The notes: generated from the letters alone by a model not told the origin. 35,119 nt of DNA from Syntrophus sp. (in: bacteria) (GCA_025355725.1 JANXZC010000157.1:1-35119), one strand, 5' to 3'. Shown: positions 22,851-30,858, counted from the first letter of the stretch. Numbers and translations: made by a program.

Positions 22851-24365
22851 CTACCTGGCGAAGAAATCCTGTAGGCCGGCCACCAGACCTTCGATGGTAT
22901 AGGTTTCCTGCATAATGTCCACTTTCAGACCGGCCTTATTCACGGCCGCGGCGGTTATGGGACCGATGGCGGCAATCTTCACCTTAGGGGGCAGGGCGTA
23001 ATCCCGTCCCATGATCTCGATGAAGCAAGTTATTGTCGAAGGACTGGTAAAAGTTATTACATCGACCTTTCCATCCTTGATCAGCCTGTCTAATTCCTCG
23101 GGGCGGCGTCCTGAGGAGATGGTTCGGTAAACCGTGACGACATCAACCCGGGCCCCCATCTTTTCCAGACCGGCCGGGATGACGTCCCGGGCCGTTTCCG
23201 CCCGGGGCAGGAGTATTCTTGTTCCCCGGATGTCTTGGCCCTGAAAGGCTTTTACGATGCCTTCCGAGATATACTCTTCCGGGACAAGATCCACCTTGAT
23301 GCCCGTCGCTGCCAGGATTCCCGCCGTCGCCGGACCGATGGTGCAGATCCGGATATTTTTCAGCTCCCGGACGTCCCGGCCCTGTTCCTGAAGGCGCTGG
23401 AAGAAAAAGCGGACGCCGTTGGCGCTGGTGAAGATGATCCAGGCGTAATCAGCGAGACGCTCCAGGGCCTCGTCCAAGGCAGTCCATGTCTCCGGCGGGA
23501 CGATTTGAATGGTCGGAAAATGGATTACCCGTGCCCCCTGCTCATGGAGGAGGGCGGCAAAGGATTCCGCCTGGGCTTCCGGTCTGGTAATGGCGACGCC
23601 CTTTCCGAAGAGGGGCCTGCTTTCAAACCAGTTCAATGTCTCCCGGAGGCCCACGACCGGGCCGACAACGAGGAGCGACGGCGGCGTGAACCCCTGGGAC
23701 GCTGCCTTATCGGCAATATCCGCCAGGACGCCGGTAAGGGTCTCCTGGTCAGCCGTCGTTCCCCAACGGATAAGGGCGGCGGGGGTCTGGGGATCTTTCC
23801 CGTGGGCGATAAGGCAGGTGGCGATGGAGGGGAGATTTTTTACCCCCATGAAAAAGACAAGGGTCCCGATGCCGGCTAAGGCCTGCCAGTCGATGTCGCT
23901 TTTTTCTTTCGTTGGGTCTTCATGCCCCGTCACGAAGGCCAATGTCGAGGTCATGCCCCGGTGGGTCAGGGGAATTCCCGCGTAGGCGGGGACGGCAACG
24001 GCAGCGGTGACCCCGGGGATAATCTCGAAGGGAATCCCGGCGGCGGCGAGGGTCTCCGCCTCTTCACCTCCCCGTCCGAAGATGAAGGGGTCTCCCCCCT
24101 TGAGGCGGGCTACCGTATGTCCTTCCTGCGCCTCAGCAACAAGGAGACGGTTGATCTCATCCTGGGGGAGGGTGTGGTCGCCCCCTTTTTTCCCGGCATA
24201 GATCAGGCGTGCATCTTGTCGGGCATAACTGAGAAGCTCCTCGCTGACGAGATGATCGTAGATGATGACATCGGCCCGGGCGATGCCCTGGGCACCCTTC
24301 ACGGTGATCAGTCCCGGATCGCCGGGACCGGCGCCGATGATGTAAACTTTCCCTCGCTCCGTCAT
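22851..24365 (-). CDS. uroporphyrinogen-III C-methyltransferase / uroporphyrinogen-III synthase fusion
   Basis: A 504-residue bifunctional enzyme (CobA-HemD). Residues 1-240 are the SAM-dependent methyltransferase: VYIIGAGPGDPGLITVKG, ARLKGGDPFIFGRGGEE, IPLTHRGMTSTLAFVTGHE and VVGPVVGLRE; it makes precorrin-2 from uroporphyrinogen III. From about 250 the HemD synthase domain follows: GVAITRPEAQAESFAALL, IIFTSANGVRFFF, IGPATAGIL, VDVITFTSPSTI, AAIGPITAAAV; it closes and inverts hydroxymethylbilane. The fusion passes uroporphyrinogen III directly to methylation, which suits an organism making heme from siroheme rather than through protoporphyrin. It is the last gene of the sirC-ccsA-hemA-hemC-cobA/hemD operon, 24 bases after hemC, with AGGAAAG before the ATG. 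Confidence 0.96.
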   Translation of the reverse strand: MTERGKVYIIGAGPGDPGLITVKGAQGIARADVIIYDHLVSEELLSYARQDARLIYAGKKGGDHTLPQDEINRLLVAEAQEGHTVARLKGGDPFIFGRGGEEAETLAAAGIPFEIIPGVTAAVAVPAYAGIPLTHRGMTSTLAFVTGHEDPTKEKSDIDWQALAGIGTLVFFMGVKNLPSIATCLIAHGKDPQTPAALIRWGTTADQETLTGVLADIADKAASQGFTPPSLLVVGPVVGLRETLNWFESRPLFGKGVAITRPEAQAESFAALLHEQGARVIHFPTIQIVPPETWTALDEALERLADYAWIIFTSANGVRFFFQRLQEQGRDVRELKNIRICTIGPATAGILAATGIKVDLVPEEYISEGIVKAFQGQDIRGTRILLPRAETARDVIPAGLEKMGARVDVVTVYRTISSGRRPEELDRLIKDGKVDVITFTSPSTITCFIEIMGRDYALPPKVKIAAIGPITAAAVNKAGLKVDIMQETYTIEGLVAGLQDFFAR

Positions 24366-24389
24366 TTCTTCTTTCCTCGCTTCATTTTA

Positions 24390-25321
24390 TCAGCAGCCTT
24401 GATAAACCTGATCCAGAATGGCCTTGCCACCGCGACTGATGATGATTTCCGCTAATTGTGTCCCCAGGTCGTCACAGGAGGCGGCAGTCCCCCGGACCTC
24501 TTCACGGATCAGGGTACGCCCGTCGATGGTTCCCAACATGCCCGTGATCTTGATGTCCGGCCCCTCTGTCTTGGCGTAGGCCGCCAGGGGAAGCTGGCAG
24601 CCTCCTCCGAGGCGGCTGAGAAAGGCCCGTTCCGCCCTGGTTTCCCTCCACGTCGGTGGGTGGTTGAGAAAGGCGATGGTTTCCCTGACTGATTTGTCAT
24701 CTCCCCGCACCTCCAGGGCCAGGGTCCCCTGACCGACGGCGGGGAGGATCATCTCCACGGGGAGAAACTGGGTCACCCGGCTGATCCATCCCAGGCGCCG
24801 GATGCCGGCAGCGGCAATGACTCGGCGTCGAGGTCCTCGATCTCCACTTTTTTCAGTCTTGTATCCAGGTTGCCCCGGATGGGAACAATCTCTACATCCG
24901 GCAAAATGCTGCGGATCTGAAAGCCCCGGCGCAGGGAGCCGGTGCCGATCCGGGCTCGCTGGGGCATGGCCTCGAACTTGACCCGGTTCTTCGCGACCAG
25001 GACATCCCGGGGGTCCTCCCGCTCAGGAGTGACGGCGATTTCCAGTCCCTCGGGAAGCAGGGAGGGAACATCCTTCATGCTGTGGACGGCCAGATCGATA
25101 TCTCCCCGCAGCAGGGCGTCCTCGATTTCCTTGACAAAGACCCCTTTTCCGCCGATCTTGACAAGGGCCACATCCTGCATGATGTCCCCCTTCGTCTTGA
25201 TAATGATCAGTTCGACCCCGATGCCGGGGTGGTTTTTTTCGATCTTCTCCTTGGTCCAGTTGGCCTGGGCCAGGGCCAAGGCGCTGCCCCTGGTGCCGAT
25301 ACGTATGGTGCCTTTAATCAT
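24390..25321 (-). pseudogene. hemC: hydroxymethylbilane synthase (porphobilinogen deaminase), apparent one-base frameshift
   Basis: Polymerises four porphobilinogens to hydroxymethylbilane. The first frame from the ATG at 25321 carries IRIGTRGSALALAQANW, DLAVHSMKDVPS, RIGTGSLRR and PIRGNLDTRLKK, then reads into LPLPASGAWDGSAG and stops at 24773. The expected continuation VIAAAGIRRLGWISRVTQFL is found one frame away and runs to 24390 with LPAVGQGTLALE and the cofactor-attaching Cys in GGGCQLPLAAY. The break is at 24822-24823, where one base seems to be missing; restoring it gives 310 residues, the family's normal length. As the pathway needs this enzyme, a sequence error or a second copy is more likely than true loss. 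Confidence 0.92.
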
Positions 25322-25361
25322 TTCTTTTCCTCATATAAACCCATCCCCGACCCTTCATTTA

Positions 25362-26645
25362 TTAATCGTTGTCCCTCGCTCCATCGAGGCGGAACAGGCG
25401 CCGGATAGCGGCGACGTAGGCCAGGGCCGATCCTTCCTGGCTTTCCTCTTTCAGGCAGGTCACAGGGTCGTGGAGGATCTTGTTGGCGATGGCGTTAGCC
25501 ATTATCTCCACCGCTTCCCTGTCCTCATTGCGTAAATTCCGCAACCACCCGCTGGATCTTTCCAGTTCCAAGTTAATGATCCCTACGGCTTTTTCCTTGA
25601 GGGAGACGATGGTCGGAACGACGGCCAGGGTGTTGAACCACTCGATGTATCTGTCCGCCTCTGCGGCGACGATCAGTTCTCCTTTTTCCGCCTCCCCTCT
25701 GCGGATCTGCATGTTGTCATCGGCGATATCCTGAAGATTGTCCATGTTGTAAAGATAGACATTGTCAATGTCCCCGGCCCGAGGATCGATGTCCCGGGGG
25801 ACGGCGATATCGATGAGGAACAGGAGGCGGTTTTTACGTCTTTTCAGGACGGCGGCGATCATGTCGTAGGTGAGGATATAGCCGGTTGCCCCGGTGGAGC
25901 TGATGACAATATCCACTTCCCGCAGGCTTTCCCCGATGTCATCGAAATCCACGGGGACCCCCTGGAAGTCCGCGGCCATCTGGATGGCCCGTTCATGAGT
26001 GCGGTTGGCAACGAAGATCTGGTCTCCTCCGTGCTTGATGAGATGGCGGGCGGCAAGCTCCGACATTTCCCCCGCCCCGATGAGGAGTACCTTTTTCCCT
26101 TTGAGGGTGCCGAATATCTTTTTTGCCAATTCGACGGCGGCGTAACTGACGGAGACGGCATGGCTGGCGATACCCGTCTCCGTGCGGATCCTCTTTGCGA
26201 CCCGGAAGGCCCGGTGGAGAAGTTTGTTCAGGATAATACCCGCCGCCTGATGATCGACGGCCAGACGATAGGCCTCCTTCACCTGGCCGAGGATCTGCGG
26301 CTCTCCCATGATGAGGGAATCCAGACTCGCGGCGACCCGGAAGAGATGGCGGATAGCGGCGCTGTCACGATATACATACAGGCATCTGGCCATATCTTCT
26401 TCCCCGAGGTTTCCATGGCGGAAGATCAGGTCTTTGAGTCTTTCTTCCGCATACGGATGCCCCTCCTGGGTCCGGGCAAGGATTTCCACTCGGTTGCATG
26501 TCGAGAGGTAGAGGGCCTCCCCGACCCCGGGGATCGCTTTTATCTCGTCCAGGGGATTGAAACCCTCGTTGCAGGCAATACTCAGGCGTTCCCGGATTTC
26601 CACGGGGGCCGTCTTGTGATTCATGCCGATCAGGATCAGATTCAT
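25362..26645 (-). CDS. hemA: glutamyl-tRNA reductase
   Basis: NADPH-dependent reduction of glutamyl-tRNA to glutamate-1-semialdehyde, the committed step of tetrapyrrole synthesis by the C5 route. 427 residues. The N-terminal catalytic domain has GMNHKTAPVEIRER and the nucleophile C50 in STCNRVE; the NADPH domain has KKVLLIGAGEMSELAARHL and VDIVISSTGA; the C-terminal dimerisation helices follow. It begins three bases after the stop of the CcsA/HemX-type gene. hemL, the next enzyme, is not in the window. A coupled start and regulation with the upstream membrane protein are likely; in some bacteria HemX lowers HemA levels. Confidence 0.97.
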   Translation of the reverse strand: MNLILIGMNHKTAPVEIRERLSIACNEGFNPLDEIKAIPGVGEALYLSTCNRVEILARTQEGHPYAEERLKDLIFRHGNLGEEDMARCLYVYRDSAAIRHLFRVAASLDSLIMGEPQILGQVKEAYRLAVDHQAAGIILNKLLHRAFRVAKRIRTETGIASHAVSVSYAAVELAKKIFGTLKGKKVLLIGAGEMSELAARHLIKHGGDQIFVANRTHERAIQMAADFQGVPVDFDDIGESLREVDIVISSTGATGYILTYDMIAAVLKRRKNRLLFLIDIAVPRDIDPRAGDIDNVYLYNMDNLQDIADDNMQIRRGEAEKGELIVAAEADRYIEWFNTLAVVPTIVSLKEKAVGIINLELERSSGWLRNLRNEDREAVEIMANAIANKILHDPVTCLKEESQEGSALAYVAAIRRLFRLDGARDND

Positions 26646-26648
26646 TGT

Positions 26649-27476
26649 TCAATAAAACCGATGGATAGTCGTGAAAAAAGACTTCTCGACGAGGAGGGTG
26701 GCGAGGAGAAGCACGAAGGCGGCAACAGACAGCAGGGCCATCTTGTGTCCCTTCCAGCCGATGGCGAGGCGCTGGTGGAGAAGAACGGCGTAAATCAGCC
26801 ATACCGCCAGGGTCCAGATCTGTTTGGGGTCCCATTGCCAGTGGCTTCCCCAGACGGTTCGGGCCCAGATCGACCCTGCCAAGACCCCCAGGGTCAACAG
26901 GGGAACCCCCCATAGAAGGCAGAAATGATTGATCCGGTCGAGATCCTGGAGGGAGGGAAATAATTTCATGAATTTGTTTGATTTTTTGCGTTTTATGAGT
27001 CCGTCCTGAATAAGATAGACGAGGCCGGCAACGGAGGCAACGGCAAACAGGGCCTCGCCGACAACCGAAAGCATGGCGTGGATGGTGACGAGGCCGCCCT
27101 TCAGGACTTCCGGAACGGTCATGGGGCCGCCGATGCCGACGGAGGAGATGATCATGAGTACAAAAACCACGGGGGAGACAAAGGCCCCCAGAACCCTGGT
27201 CTTTGTTCGCAGTTGAAAGGCCAGATAGACGCCGGCCATGACCCAGGCAAAGAAGGAAAGCATATCGTGGACACGGAGGAAGGGGTTGTAGCCCTTGCTC
27301 AGCCACTGCCCGAGGAAGAACAGGGTATGAAGGCCGAAGGCCACGGTCAATATCCAGGTCGCCGCCCGGGCGGGGGAGACGCGACGGATAAGGAGAGAAA
27401 AGATATACGTCAGGGTGCTGAGGAGGTAGGCGAGGAGCGCCCCGCGGTAAAGCAACATATCGATGTCCATCGTCAC
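26649..27476 (-). CDS. CcsA/HemX-type cytochrome c assembly family membrane protein
   Basis: A 275-residue polytopic membrane protein, about eight segments, of the CcsA/CcmC/HemX family. The tryptophan-rich motif WGSHWQWDPKQ, which in the family contacts heme, is near residue 205, flanked by histidines in helices such as AMLSVVGEALF. HemX-type members next to hemA influence HemA abundance in Bacillus; CcsA members present heme for cytochrome c maturation. The location between sirC and hemA favours HemX, but no ResB/Ccs1 partner is seen to test the other option. The listed start is a GTG overlapping the sirC stop; an ATG two codons on (27470) is equally likely. Confidence 0.85.
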   Translation of the reverse strand: MTMDIDMLLYRGALLAYLLSTLTYIFSLLIRRVSPARAATWILTVAFGLHTLFFLGQWLSKGYNPFLRVHDMLSFFAWVMAGVYLAFQLRTKTRVLGAFVSPVVFVLMIISSVGIGGPMTVPEVLKGGLVTIHAMLSVVGEALFAVASVAGLVYLIQDGLIKRKKSNKFMKLFPSLQDLDRINHFCLLWGVPLLTLGVLAGSIWARTVWGSHWQWDPKQIWTLAVWLIYAVLLHQRLAIGWKGHKMALLSVAAFVLLLATLLVEKSFFTTIHRFY

Positions 27477-28150
27477 TAAATCCCCTTGCCTGACCTGTTG
27501 ATGAAAGCGGTCAGATCTATCTCCTGAGCCGTCAGCTCGCGGATAGTTTGCTCGGCCTCTTGCCAGCGGCCTGCACGGATATGCCCGTGGAGCGGAGAAT
27601 TCACCAGGGCGGTAAAAATGTCCCGATTATCGTCGGCCGGTCGGCCGGCGGCGATGATCATTTCCCGCAACCATCCCAGCAAATCAAGATAGCTTTCGTA
27701 TTCCGGACCGAACTGGGTGGACAGATCCTCCCGGAGCTTCCTGGCCAGGGCCGGGCTCTTGCCGTCCGTCGAGACGGCGATGGAGAGGCTTCCCCGGTTT
27801 ACCAGGGACGGCAGGATGAAGTCGCAGCGCTCCGGATCGTCAACGATATTGACCATGACGCCCCGGGCCCGGCAATCCCTGGCTATCCGGTCATTGACTT
27901 CCTCCTGGTCCGTGGCGCCGATGACCAGAAAGGCCCCGTCGAGATATTGCTGATCATAATTATCAGCCACATGGCTAATTTGATCGTGTTCTACCATATT
28001 CACGAGGGTTGTCGTTAGTTTTCCAGAAACAACGCTCACAACAGCCCCGCATTCAAGGAGACGGAGAATCTTTCTTTCGGCGACGTCGCCGCCCCCGACG
28101 ACGACACACCGTTTTTCTCTAATATCCAGATAGATCGGGTAATATTTCAC
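27476..28150 (-). CDS. sirC: precorrin-2 dehydrogenase SirC
   Basis: NAD-dependent oxidation of precorrin-2 to sirohydrochlorin. From a GTG start at 28150 (GGGAGAG seven bases upstream) it reads (M)KYYPIYLDIREKRCVVVGGG, the standard start of this family; the open frame to 28195 is probably not translated. The Rossmann motif is VVGGGDVAERK, and the conserved Asp of Met8p/SirC is present in VNIVDDPERCDF, followed by SIAVSTDGKSPALARKLRE. At 224 residues it lacks the SUMT half of CysG, which is supplied by the CobA-HemD fusion in the same operon. Iron insertion needs a separate chelatase unless this protein is bifunctional like Met8p. It leads the five-gene operon. Confidence 0.92.
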   Translation of the reverse strand: MKYYPIYLDIREKRCVVVGGGDVAERKILRLLECGAVVSVVSGKLTTTLVNMVEHDQISHVADNYDQQYLDGAFLVIGATDQEEVNDRIARDCRARGVMVNIVDDPERCDFILPSLVNRGSLSIAVSTDGKSPALARKLREDLSTQFGPEYESYLDLLGWLREMIIAAGRPADDNRDIFTALVNSPLHGHIRAGRWQEAEQTIRELTAQEIDLTAFINRSGKGI

Positions 28151-28204
28151 GATCTCTCCCACTTTCCATATTGATAACGACTGATACGCTATCACGACAA
28201 GTCG

Positions 28205-28229
28205 AATATTTCAAGTTACTTGAAATATT
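28205..28229. promoter_or_regulatory. perfect 25-base dyad between sirC and prmA
   Basis: AATATTTCAAG (28205-28215), TTA, CTTGAAATATT (28219-28229): eleven bases on each side match perfectly. It lies 55 bases upstream of the sirC start codon and 57 before the chosen prmA start. The flank lacks a T run on the minus side and has only a short one on the plus side, so an operator for the divergent sirC operon promoter is more likely than a terminator. The bound regulator is unknown. Confidence 0.6.
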
Positions 28230-28285
28230 TTAAAAAAAAGGATATGTTGACCCACCAAAGCCAGAAAGGATGCAACGGGCGACTC

Positions 28286-29221
28286 ATGGTGCAACAAAAA
28301 GAAAAATGGATGAAAATCGAGATAGTTTTACACCCGGACTTAAGCGATGCCCTGTCCAACTTCCTTATGGAGATTGGCGCCCAGGGGGTTTCCCAGGAAC
28401 GCGGGGAGTTGCAGAATGGGAGCGGCTTCCAGGAAGATATTCTCCAGGAGACACTGAAGGCCTACCTTCCCCACGACGTCCGGGTGGACAACCGTATCGA
28501 CGCCCTTGAGTCCTACGTCAATGAGCTCATGCAATTGTTTCCTGCCCTTCCCAAGCCGGAATGGAGCACGGAATGGGTTATTGACGCCGATTGGGGAGAG
28601 GCGTGGAAGAAATACTTCAAGCCCCTCCGGGTCACAAAAAATATCATTATCAAGCCGACATGGGAACGCTACAGCCCCGGCGGACACGACATCATCATCG
28701 AGATGGACCCCGGCATGGCCTTCGGAACGGGTCAGCATCCCTCGACCCGGATGTGTCTTCAGGCTATGGAAGATCTGATCTTGCAGGACCGGACAGCCCG
28801 GAGCTGGCGGGTTATGGACGTGGGGACGGGGACGGGCATTTTAGGGATTGCCGCCGCAAAGTTAGGAGCAGGAAAGGTTGTCTGTGTTGATAATGACAAA
28901 CAGGCAGTAGAAATTGCCGGCGAAAATGTCCGCATGAACGGTGTGGAGGATAATGTCGAGGTTGTTCACCGGGATGTAGAGACGATTCATGAGACCTTTG
29001 ACCTTATCGTTGCCAATCTCACCGCGAAAATGCTCATCAAGCTCCGCCCTCATATCATCTCTCTCCTCAGGAAGGGGGGGGTTATCGTCATGTCCGGCAT
29101 CATTGAACAGAACCGGGAGGATATAGAGCATAACTTCTTTGCCGAGCCATTTGTGGTCCTCCGGACGATAACGGAAAAAGAGTGGCTCTGTTATGTCCTC
29201 ACCAAAGAAGGCTACCGGTAG
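28286..29221 (+). CDS. prmA: ribosomal protein L11 methyltransferase PrmA
   Basis: SAM-dependent methylation of ribosomal protein L11. The core has the PrmA sequence DPGMAFGTGQHPSTRMCLQA followed by the SAM loop VMDVGTGTGILGIAAAKLGA and the IVANLTAKML motif (NPPY-like position). The N-terminal substrate-recognition part (IEIVLHPDLSDALSNFLMEIGAQGV) is complete. The start is uncertain: a frame is open to a TTG at 28220, with ATGs at 28244, 28286 and 28310; I chose 28286 since the domain begins directly behind it, although AAAGGA is 15 bases away. Its stop overlaps the GTG of rsmE, a common pairing. Confidence 0.94.
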   Translation: MVQQKEKWMKIEIVLHPDLSDALSNFLMEIGAQGVSQERGELQNGSGFQEDILQETLKAYLPHDVRVDNRIDALESYVNELMQLFPALPKPEWSTEWVIDADWGEAWKKYFKPLRVTKNIIIKPTWERYSPGGHDIIIEMDPGMAFGTGQHPSTRMCLQAMEDLILQDRTARSWRVMDVGTGTGILGIAAAKLGAGKVVCVDNDKQAVEIAGENVRMNGVEDNVEVVHRDVETIHETFDLIVANLTAKMLIKLRPHIISLLRKGGVIVMSGIIEQNREDIEHNFFAEPFVVLRTITEKEWLCYVLTKEGYR

Positions 29222-30099
29222 TGACAACACCCCGCATTTTTTCACGTCAGCCTTTATACGAACAGCAACTGTATACCCTCGGGGAGGAGCATCAACACTA
29301 CCTGAGGCATGTCTTGCGCATCAGGATTGGCGACGCCGTCACCCTTTTCGATGGGTCGGGAAGCGACTATCAGGGAGTTGTCGAGCGGTTGGATGCCCAG
29401 GAACTGGCGGTAAGGATCATCAATCGCGCCGCCATTGCCGGCAAAGCCTGTCGACTGACCCTGGCCCAGGCCCTTCCCAAGGGCTCCAAAATGGATGACA
29501 TCGTGGAGAAGGCAACAGAATTGGGCGTGGATAGAATCATCCCTTTTCTCTCCTCACGATCGGTGCCGAAATGGTCAGCCGAGAAAGCGGCCGACCGGGT
29601 CGTCCGGTGGCGCAAGATCGCGATTGAAGCGGCCAGAAGGTGTCGTCGCCCCGACATTCCCCCCATAGAAGACGTCGTCCCCTACGAAGACATTCTCAGG
29701 ATGGCGCGGCAAGATATTGCGGCGTCTTCCCCACCATGGCCTGAATCAGGACCCGCCGTGAAGCATCCTGCCCCTGTCGGCAGAAGTAACGGCACCTCCT
29801 CCGGGATTATCTTCTGGGAGGAAGGCGGCCAGAGCGTCAAGTCTATTCTACATGGTGAAAACGGTCGAAAGGCCGACCATTTTTTTCTGGTCATCGGCCC
29901 GGAAGGAGGATTTTCCCGGGAAGAGGTCAACAGCGCCCAAGATATGGGTTTCGTCGTTGCCGGCCTGGGATCTCAAGTCCTGCGAGTGGAAACGGCGTCC
30001 CTGGTGGTTCTCACCATTCTGCAATACGAATTGGGGATTTTTTCTATGAACGATGATGGTAAGTTTTATGATGTCCGCGAGGTAAAAAAACTTGAATAA
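29221..30099 (+). CDS. rsmE: 16S rRNA (uracil1498-N3)-methyltransferase RsmE
   Basis: Methylates U1498 of 16S rRNA. The GTG at 29221 overlaps the prmA stop (TAGTG) with AAGAAGG upstream, giving 292 residues. SPOUT-family features are present: ALPKGSKMDDIVEKATELGV, FLSSRSVPKWS, VIGPEGGFSREEV and LGSQVLRVETASLVVLTILQYE. It is about 45 residues longer than common RsmE proteins: an extra hydrophilic Pro/Ser-rich stretch before IIFWEEGGQSV (about residues 165-195) and a tail after YELGIF. The stretch is not frame-shifted and may be a lineage-specific loop. Confidence 0.94.
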   Translation: MTTPRIFSRQPLYEQQLYTLGEEHQHYLRHVLRIRIGDAVTLFDGSGSDYQGVVERLDAQELAVRIINRAAIAGKACRLTLAQALPKGSKMDDIVEKATELGVDRIIPFLSSRSVPKWSAEKAADRVVRWRKIAIEAARRCRRPDIPPIEDVVPYEDILRMARQDIAASSPPWPESGPAVKHPAPVGRSNGTSSGIIFWEEGGQSVKSILHGENGRKADHFFLVIGPEGGFSREEVNSAQDMGFVVAGLGSQVLRVETASLVVLTILQYELGIFSMNDDGKFYDVREVKKLE

Positions 30100-30568
30100 C
30101 CACTATGGCGGATTCTGGCGGAGATGCTTGGCCTTCCTGATCGATCAGGTTATTTTGTACAGCATCTATCTTGTCTTTTTCCTGATGGGACTCCTGTCCT
30201 ACGGCTTCGGCCATCTGGCCCAGGGGGACCTATTTCCGCCCGGAGTGTCGCCGAATATTGGCTCCTGGTTCATGATCCTCTACTGGGGCGCGGTTGTCAT
30301 GGTGACCGCCCTTTATTTCACCTGCTTTGTGGCCGTCACGGGACAGACGCCGGGAAAAATGGTTCTTGGTTTGAGAGTCGTGCCGGCAGATAATGGCATT
30401 ATGACCTTCGGCATGGCCTTTCTACGGTGGGTGGGATATATCGTCTCCAGTTTTTTCTTCTATCTCGGTTTTGTCTGGATTGCGTTTGATCGCCGCAAGC
30501 AGGGGTGGCATGACAAGATCGCCGGAACCGTTGTGGTTCGTGAGAATAGAGGCGCCGTGCGCCTGTAG
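30092..30568 (+). CDS. RDD family membrane protein
   Basis: A 158-residue protein with three or four membrane segments and the RDD-domain marks: YGGFWRRCLAFLIDQVI at the start and QTPGKMVLGLRVV in the middle. Function of the family is not settled; some members act as cation/proton antiporters. The frame begins at a TTG (30092), overlapping the end of rsmE by eight bases, with GAGG about ten bases upstream. An internal ATG is not available until well inside the first helix, so the TTG start is credible. Confidence 0.85.
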   Translation: MNNHYGGFWRRCLAFLIDQVILYSIYLVFFLMGLLSYGFGHLAQGDLFPPGVSPNIGSWFMILYWGAVVMVTALYFTCFVAVTGQTPGKMVLGLRVVPADNGIMTFGMAFLRWVGYIVSSFFFYLGFVWIAFDRRKQGWHDKIAGTVVVRENRGAVRL

Positions 30569-30595
30569 GAACACCTCGGGAAAAAGAAAAATACC

Positions 30596-30624
30596 TTGAC
30601 AAATGCAAAGAGATTTAATAGGTG
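30596..30624 (+). promoter_or_regulatory. promoter of tRNA-Phe
   Basis: A perfect -35 TTGACA (30596-30601) and, after 17 bases, TAGGTG (30619-30624) as a weak -10. The start would be close to 30631, just before the tRNA at 30639. Confidence 0.55.
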
Positions 30625-30638
30625 TCCTATCTGTCCAC

Positions 30639-30714
30639 GGGCCGGTAGCTCAGTCGGTAGAGCATCGGACTGAAAATCCGAGTGTCGGCAGTTCAATTCT
30701 GCCCTGGCCCACCA
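30639..30714 (+). tRNA. tRNA-Phe (anticodon GAA)
   Basis: A 76-base tRNA with encoded CCA. The acceptor stem pairs GGGCCGG with CTGGCCC (one G-U pair). The D arm contains TAGCTCAGTCGGTAGAGC. The anticodon stem TCGGA/TCCGA holds the loop CTGAAAA with GAA at 30672-30674. The T arm reads GGCAGTTCAATTCTGCC. It marks the probable insertion point of an integrated element, as a recombinase remnant lies right behind it. Confidence 0.97.
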
Positions 30715-30720
30715 AATATC

Positions 30721-30753
30721 AAGGGGTTAGCCCATAGAGGTTAACCCCTTTTT
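30721..30753 (+). terminator. rho-independent terminator of tRNA-Phe
   Basis: AAGGGGTTA (30721-30729) pairs perfectly with TAACCCCTT (30742-30750), followed by more T. Seven bases downstream of the CCA end. It overlaps the last codons and stop of the recombinase remnant on the other strand. Confidence 0.88.
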
Positions 30754-30843
30754 GCTTTGTGTGTGGATTTGTGTGTGACTTTCAAAAATATCATCAAAAA
30801 CTTTCATCGCTTCACGCTCCGATTCACCAACAGAATGTAAATA
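30727..30843 (-). pseudogene. 3' remnant of a tyrosine recombinase (integrase) gene
   Basis: On the minus strand one frame reads YLHSVGESEREAM, then KVFDDIFESHTQIHTQS, and ends SKKGLTSMG before a TAA at 30729-30727. This is the pattern of the C-terminal end of XerD-like phage/island integrases, where the Tyr of the YLHS motif is the catalytic nucleophile and a His-Thr-rich tail follows. The rest of the integrase is absent: upstream bases are now the ribosome-binding site and start of the metallo-beta-lactamase-fold gene on the plus strand. An int gene pointing into a tRNA 3' end is typical for integrated elements. Short length keeps confidence moderate. Confidence 0.6.
30756..30778. repeat. 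tandem TTTGTGTGTG repeat
   Basis: TTTGTGTGTGGA (30756-30767) is followed directly by TTTGTGTGTGA (30768-30778). Read on the minus strand it encodes the repeated His-Thr-Gln of the integrase remnant. It may be part of the recombination site region beside tRNA-Phe. Confidence 0.6.
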
Positions 30844-30858
30844 AAAGGAGGACTTTTT

